Under the pieces are notes generated by a model that did not search any database, was not told where the DNA came from, and saw only the letters and a list, made by a program, of their open reading frames with translations. From DATKCN01 sp035513175 (lineage in GTDB: Bacteria > Chloroflexota > Chloroflexia > Thermomicrobiales > CFX8): 45,701 nucleotides of DNA. Position numbers and translations under genes: made by a program. Positions 41,482 through 45,701 of the stretch are shown in pieces. How positions within the stretch are numbered: the first letter of the stretch is position 1; each line of letters begins with the position of its first letter. The DNA is taken from positions 1 to 45,701 of the forward strand of contig DATKCN010000102.1 in assembly GCA_035513175.1 (NCBI GenBank). The letters run 5' to 3'.

Positions 41482-43416
41482 ATGTCCCAGCATCGGCGAC
41501 TGAACCCTACTGCTCGACCACCACGACGCAAGCGAGTCCCCGCCTACCAGGTGCGACACCGCCCCCACGCAGCACACGATGAGCCGTCCGAAGCGGGCGC
41601 GCAGAATGGCCAACAGAGCTCGCTGGACGTGGAGCAAGCGCGCTCACCCGGCACGCAACTCGCTGCCGGCGGCGACACCGAGGCCTTCGAGCCCGTGCAG
41701 CTCGCACAGCCCATCCCCTCGTCGGGTGACAGCCATGCGGACGAGCGCCACGTCGACGACGGCGACTACCCTGCCTACCTGCAATCGGTCGAAGAGGCTG
41801 CCGCTCGCAGCCGCAACGATCCACGCGCCAGCGCCACGCAGGTTGCAGGCGCCATTCCTGAATCCCGCGTGCCATTGCGCGGCGGCTCTGAACGCGCTCG
41901 CGAGCGTCCTGAACGGACTGTGTCACAAGGCGGAGCGCCTCCGAGAAACAGATCGAGGAAACACCGGGGCCGTCCCGAACGCCAGCCGGATCCCCGTCCG
42001 CTGCTGCGGCGCCCCAGGGTCTGGTTCGTCATCGTCGCGATGATCGCGGCGATCTCGGCGCTGGTCGTCGTGCTGTGGACGCTCAACCTCGTGAAGGCCA
42101 CCTACGACGCATACAATGAGATGAACGTGCCGGCCATAGACCGCCCCGTCTTTGAGGTCAATCCGGAGGGCACACCTGTTCCTGTTCCAACAGAAGTGGT
42201 GGCCGCCACGCTGCCCGACTGGGAGAACGGGGATCCGTTCAACATCCTGCTGCTTGGCGTCGATAATCGCGATGGCGAGGATGACCCCATCCGCTCCGAC
42301 ACGATCATCGTCGTGCGGGTCGATCCGACGAACAAGTCGGTGACCATGATGAGCATCCCGCGTGACTTGCGCGTGTACATACCAGAATTCCGCACCGACA
42401 AGATCAACGCGGCTTACCCGCTGGGAGAGTTCTACGAGGTTCCCGGCGGCGGCGTCGCGCTGGCTGCCCAGACGATCGAGGCCAACTTCGACATCCGCAT
42501 CCACTACTTCATCACCGTCGACTTTACCGGCTTTCGCAGCATCGTAGACAGCATCGACGGCGTCATCATCGACGTGCCGGCGTCTGTCAAAGACGACCAG
42601 TATCCAAACGAGACCTACGGAGTCACACGGGTCTACTTCCCAACCGGTCTCCAGCACATGGATGGCGCGACCGCGCTGCGCTACGTCCGCACGCGTCATG
42701 GCGACAACGACATAGCCCGTGGCGAGCGCCAGCAGCAGGTGCTGCTCGCCATTCGCCGTCAGGCGCTGAACCTGGGTCTGATTACACGCGCCGAGAGCCT
42801 GATCCGCGAAACCGGCAACTCCGTCCGCACCGATCTGAACTTCAACCAGTTGCTCGCGCTGGCCAATGTCGGCCGTCAGATCGAGTCCGGGAGCATCATT
42901 CGCATCAATCTGTGGGAGGAAGGGCTCATCTACGAACATTTTCCGGATGACGACGACGACGCTTTCTACTTCGACGCCGATTGGAATGGGGTCTGGGCCA
43001 TCGCCACGGAGTTCTTCCAGACTCCCGATATCGACGACGACACGACGCCCGCTGGCGATCCATCGCCGACATCCGGCGACGACGCGGTCGCCACGAACAC
43101 GGCGCCGTCAAATGAAACCGTCAACCCCCCTGACTTCAGCGTTCCCGTTGTCGTACAGAACGCGTCATTGACGGACCTTATCGCGTCAACCGCGGCGCAG
43201 TCGCTTGTCAGCGCGGGATTTACTGATGTGACGCCCGAGAACGCAATCATCGTCTCGCAGGAGACGGTCGTGTACGACTACAGTGGCAGTCCCGCAACCG
43301 CCGAGTTCATCGCAATCCGGCTCGGCATCGACGAAACGCACATCGTCGCCGGCGGCGATGGAATCGGCATCGTCGTCGTCCTCGGTGATGATTACGTCCC
43401 GCCGTCGTCGCCGTAG
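41482..43416 (+). CDS. LytR-CpsA-Psr (LCP) family protein with LytR C-terminal domain
   Basis: A 644-residue membrane protein. The N-terminal 175 residues are cytoplasmic, polar and disordered. A single membrane helix (about 176-198, WFVIVAMIAAISALVVVLWTLNL) follows a run of Arg/Lys. The extracytoplasmic LCP domain (about 250-440) contains FNILLLGVDNRDGEDDPIRSDTIIVVRVDP, MSIPRDLRVYIPEF, and LRYVRTRHGDNDIARGERQQQVLLAI with the phosphate-binding arginines. A Thr/Asp-rich linker leads to the LytR_C domain at about 555-640. LCP enzymes attach polyprenyl-phosphate-linked glycans to the cell wall or envelope proteins, which agrees with the polysaccharide genes at 33-36 kb. GGAGATC precedes the ATG. 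Confidence 0.94.
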   Translation: MSQHRRLNPTARPPRRKRVPAYQVRHRPHAAHDEPSEAGAQNGQQSSLDVEQARSPGTQLAAGGDTEAFEPVQLAQPIPSSGDSHADERHVDDGDYPAYLQSVEEAAARSRNDPRASATQVAGAIPESRVPLRGGSERARERPERTVSQGGAPPRNRSRKHRGRPERQPDPRPLLRRPRVWFVIVAMIAAISALVVVLWTLNLVKATYDAYNEMNVPAIDRPVFEVNPEGTPVPVPTEVVAATLPDWENGDPFNILLLGVDNRDGEDDPIRSDTIIVVRVDPTNKSVTMMSIPRDLRVYIPEFRTDKINAAYPLGEFYEVPGGGVALAAQTIEANFDIRIHYFITVDFTGFRSIVDSIDGVIIDVPASVKDDQYPNETYGVTRVYFPTGLQHMDGATALRYVRTRHGDNDIARGERQQQVLLAIRRQALNLGLITRAESLIRETGNSVRTDLNFNQLLALANVGRQIESGSIIRINLWEEGLIYEHFPDDDDDAFYFDADWNGVWAIATEFFQTPDIDDDTTPAGDPSPTSGDDAVATNTAPSNETVNPPDFSVPVVVQNASLTDLIASTAAQSLVSAGFTDVTPENAIIVSQETVVYDYSGSPATAEFIAIRLGIDETHIVAGGDGIGIVVVLGDDYVPPSSP

Positions 43417-43458
43417 CGATGTCACGAACTGGCGCCGCGTTGCAGCCCCCCGACATGA

Positions 43459-43480
43459 CGGTTCCGGACGTTCCGAACCG
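43459..43480. terminator. Near-palindromic hairpin between convergent genes
   Basis: CGGTTC (43459-43464) pairs with GAACCG (43475-43480), with partial pairing inside. It lies between the LCP and response-regulator gene ends. No T-tract. Confidence 0.4.
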
Positions 43481-43506
43481 GATGAGTCTCGCCGCGCCGG
43501 CCGGCG

Positions 43507-44199
43507 CTAGCGCAGGTGCTCCCGGCCCCTCGTGATCGCCTCGTAGCGGTTCTTCAGGTGCAGCTTCGAGTAGATGTTGCTGACGTGGTTCTTGACCGTC
43601 TTCTCCTCGATCAGCAGCGCCTCGGCAATTTCGCGATTTGACTTGCCGGCCACGATGAACTCCAGCACCTCGATCTCACGCGGCGTCAGGATCGAGCTGG
43701 ACGGCGCCCGTCCGCGCCCACCGTGCGAACCTTCCCGCACGAATTCGAGCAACGCGGGAGCCAGCATCGGCGTGATCAGCGCTCCGCCGTCATGCACGAC
43801 GCGCACCGCCTCCGCAAGACGCTCCGGCGAAAATCTGCCATGCACCAGGTAGCCCCGCGCGCCAGCCAGGACGGCGCTGCGCAGGTGTTCCGGATCTTCT
43901 GACCACGTCAGCACAATCACCTTCGATCCCGGCGAGGCGTTGCCGATCATCTCTGTCGCTGTTATCCCGTCCATCTCCGGCATCCGGATGTCCATCAGGA
44001 CGATGTCCGGCGTCAGCTCGCGCGCCAACCGCACCGCGTCTGCTCCGGTGGCCGCCTCTCCGATGACTTCGAGTCCCTCATCGAATTCGAGGCTGGATTG
44101 CAGTCCGCGCCGCACGACAAAATTGTCGTCAACGACCAGCACGCGAATGGTGCTTGACGGCTTGCATGCCGCTCGCCGCGGCTCGGGCTGCGCGTTCAC
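43507..44199 (-). CDS. NarL/FixJ-family response regulator
   Basis: A 230-residue regulator with receiver (18-135) and LuxR-type HTH (about 165-228) domains. Receiver residues: acidic pair D24-D25 and phospho-acceptor D70 in VLMDIRMPEMDG. The lysine usually found in the GYLLK position is His120 (GYLVHGRF), a variant I recall from actinobacterial regulators. The HTH has LTPREIEVLEFIVAGKSNREIAEALLIEEKTVKNHVSNIYSKL. Start is GTG 44199, which overlaps the TGA of the kinase gene (GTGA), so expression is coupled. Together they form a two-component system. Target genes are unknown; no direct-repeat site near its own promoter was seen. Confidence 0.93.
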   Translation of the reverse strand: MNAQPEPRRAACKPSSTIRVLVVDDNFVVRRGLQSSLEFDEGLEVIGEAATGADAVRLARELTPDIVLMDIRMPEMDGITATEMIGNASPGSKVIVLTWSEDPEHLRSAVLAGARGYLVHGRFSPERLAEAVRVVHDGGALITPMLAPALLEFVREGSHGGRGRAPSSSILTPREIEVLEFIVAGKSNREIAEALLIEEKTVKNHVSNIYSKLHLKNRYEAITRGREHLR

Positions 44200-45503
44200 A
44201 GGCGCTCGCTCATCCGGAACACGTCGGGTATCCAGAACGCGCGCTCTGACCTGGTTGCCAGTGGAATGTCAACCGTCACGTCCGTCCCCTTGCCCAGCGC
44301 CGACTTGACACGGCAGTGCCCGCCGAGCGTTGACGCGCGTTCACGGGCGCCCAGCAGCCCGAAGTGCCCGTCTCCCGACCACGGCTCCATCGCTGCCGGA
44401 TCGAATCCTCGCCCATCGTCACGCACCGACAGCGTCACGCCGGACGTGGACAGCGTCAGCCGCACGCGCGCCTCATGCGCGCACGCGTGCTGCGCGACAT
44501 TTCGCAACAATTCCTCCAGCATGCGCAGAATCTCGCCCTGGATAAGCACCGGGATTTCGGCGTCCTGGCCAAGAGCTCTGAACTGTATGGGGATTCCAAG
44601 TATGCTCTGCCAATCTTCAACCGTGACGCGCACCGCAGGCAGCAGCGGCGCCGTTGACTTGGACTGCCGCAAACCACGAATAACGTCACGCACCTCATTT
44701 GCCGCGCGCTCGGAGATGCGCGCCACGTACCGGGCGCGCCTGCTGGCCTCGACCTGATCGCGCTCCACCCACTGCGCCAGCGAGCGCGCTTCCAGGCTGA
44801 TGCCCCCCATCGTCTTCCCGACGCCGTCGTGCAGGTCGCGGGCGATGCGGTTACGCTCCGTCTCGGTCGCCATCGCCTGCACCTTGGCCATCGCCCGCGC
44901 GGTGAGCGCAATCGCCCCGGCCACGAACAGCACCATCAGCCCTCGGGCCGCGAGGTCTCCCGCGAATCCGTCGTCGACCGTCGCCCACGAGCGGTCCGGG
45001 TTGGCGGCCAGCACGGTGGCTTCGAACACAATCACGCTGGCAGTCGCTCCCAGCACCGAGAACCGGACCGACGGCCAGAACACGGCGGAAATCGCATACA
45101 GCCAGAATGGCCCCTGCCAGCCATGTGTCATCGTTAACAGCAGCACGCACAACCCAACATCCACCGCGATCGCCATCGCATTGATGATGTCCGACTGTCG
45201 AGGGAGCCACGGGACCGACAGTTGCGTCGCGACGACGTGCAGCAGCGCGAGCCAGATGATCCAGCCGTTCGCGCTAAGGTCACTCTCCCCATGCAGGTGC
45301 GACCCGATCACCGTCACCGCCAGCGTCAGTGCCACCGCGCGGTATGCGACGATCGGGTTCGGCCACTGAATCAACGCGGGGATCGACCTCACCGCCGACG
45401 CACGTAGGCGGGCAAGCTGTCTCGCCGGTCCCGAGGGATCAGCAGCGCGTTCGCGTTCAACATGAGACTCGTGAAGAGACACCGCTGGCTCCAACGGCTG
45501 CAC
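44196..45503 (-). CDS. Sensor histidine kinase, HisKA_3 (NarX/DesK-like)
   Basis: A 435-residue membrane kinase. About five to six membrane helices lie at 50-210 (IVAYRAVALTLAVTVIGSHL, WIIWLALLHVVATQL, AIAVDVGLCVLLLTM, FWLYAISAVFW, LGATASVIVF, LMVLFVAGAIAL). There is no large extracellular domain, so sensing probably happens in the membrane. The dimerisation/phospho-acceptor helix is ERNRIARDLHDGVGKTMGGI with phosphorylated H225. The ATP-binding domain shows the N box EELLRNVAQHA, the D box SVRDDGRGFDP and a G box GHFGLLGARERASTLGG. Start GTG 45503 is the best available, but its ribosome-binding site is poor and the first 40 residues could be shorter. Confidence 0.92.
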   Translation of the reverse strand: MQPLEPAVSLHESHVERERAADPSGPARQLARLRASAVRSIPALIQWPNPIVAYRAVALTLAVTVIGSHLHGESDLSANGWIIWLALLHVVATQLSVPWLPRQSDIINAMAIAVDVGLCVLLLTMTHGWQGPFWLYAISAVFWPSVRFSVLGATASVIVFEATVLAANPDRSWATVDDGFAGDLAARGLMVLFVAGAIALTARAMAKVQAMATETERNRIARDLHDGVGKTMGGISLEARSLAQWVERDQVEASRRARYVARISERAANEVRDVIRGLRQSKSTAPLLPAVRVTVEDWQSILGIPIQFRALGQDAEIPVLIQGEILRMLEELLRNVAQHACAHEARVRLTLSTSGVTLSVRDDGRGFDPAAMEPWSGDGHFGLLGARERASTLGGHCRVKSALGKGTDVTVDIPLATRSERAFWIPDVFRMSERL

Positions 45504-45701
45504 CTGTCCTGATAGCCGCTGAGTCTAGCACTCCCGGCCTCGGGAGGACGCCGCCAGGGGACCCAGACTAATTCTGGGTCTATGGACCGATGCCGTAACT
45601 TATGCCGTCACTATACTGATACGTGATCGGTCGCGTGACAGGACGCGAGACCGGTCAGTCTCACTCACTCCTCCCCTCATTTGGCCGCTGGAAGGGCTGG
45701 A
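45504..45701. other. Hairpin-rich region upstream of the kinase gene
   Basis: Three hairpins: CTCCCG-GCCT-CGGGAG (45531-45546), GACCCAGA-CTAAT-TCTGGGTC (45560-45580), and CGGTC/GACCG with inner GCGT/ACGC (45628-45653). A -10-like TATAGT lies on the minus strand near 45610. No gene is supportable before the window edge; one may continue past it. Confidence 0.45.

Overview
This is a GC-rich bacterial chromosomal window with about 39 protein-coding genes packed on both strands and short intergenic gaps. I found no rRNA, recognisable tRNA, CRISPR array, insertion sequence or phage module. The mix suggests a high-GC, probably aerobic bacterium. It includes a long SMC, a two-zinc-ribbon small protein, LppX-type and other lipoproteins, an LCP protein, F420/FMN-type oxidoreductases, an S41 peptidase with a TGTV-type active-site loop, -10 boxes 6 nt from the start codon, and GTG/TTG starts. 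I favour Chloroflexota (Thermomicrobia-like or a relative), but this is inference and no marker gene here proves it.

Layout. 0.3-2.0 kb: a small lipoprotein and rlmN. 2.2-9.6 kb: a fused FAD/Fe-S glycolate/D-lactate-type dehydrogenase, divergent from a DsbA/FrnE-family gene, then smc. 9.7-16.5 kb: small membrane protein, hydantoinase-like amidohydrolase, threonine/serine dehydratase-like protein, TraR/DksA protein, PPOX-type flavoprotein, MFS transporter, an unknown protein and a DUF1684 protein. 16.6-19.8 kb: a 33-residue protein, aldo/keto reductase, HAD dehalogenase, zinc-ribbon protein and cobalamin adenosyltransferase. 20-31.5 kb: S41 peptidase, sulfite-oxidase-like molybdoenzyme, HNH protein, CoA transferase plus a coupled unknown gene, lipoprotein, degenerate Nudix, nitroreductase, AlaX, and two convergent paralogous aminotransferases. 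31.7-36 kb: XRE regulator, then a cell-surface polysaccharide cluster (membrane protein, GT2, polyprenyl-phosphate sugar transferase). 36.3-45.5 kb: argS, aldehyde dehydrogenase, dCTP deaminase, LCP protein, and a translationally coupled histidine kinase/NarL response regulator.

Most striking observation: the DsbA/FrnE gene at 5347 has a strong ribosome-binding site and an in-frame TGA exactly where the first active-site cysteine of the CxxC motif belongs (UPYC instead of CPYC). A small hairpin with a GGU loop starts 21 nt after the TGA, and the frame is otherwise intact to 5985. This is best read as a selenoprotein; a standard annotation would truncate it or start it downstream of its active site.

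Other notable points: a CsoR/CstR-type inverted repeat (ATACCC-N5-GGGTAT) on the -10 box of the DUF1684 gene; a well-supported 33-residue gene at 16.6 kb; an S41 peptidase with Thr in place of the general-base Lys; an HNH protein with Arg in place of its first catalytic His; inverted repeats over the -10 boxes of dcd and the aldehyde dehydrogenase gene; two apparent leaderless promoters; and a hairpin-rich leader before the cobalamin adenosyltransferase gene.
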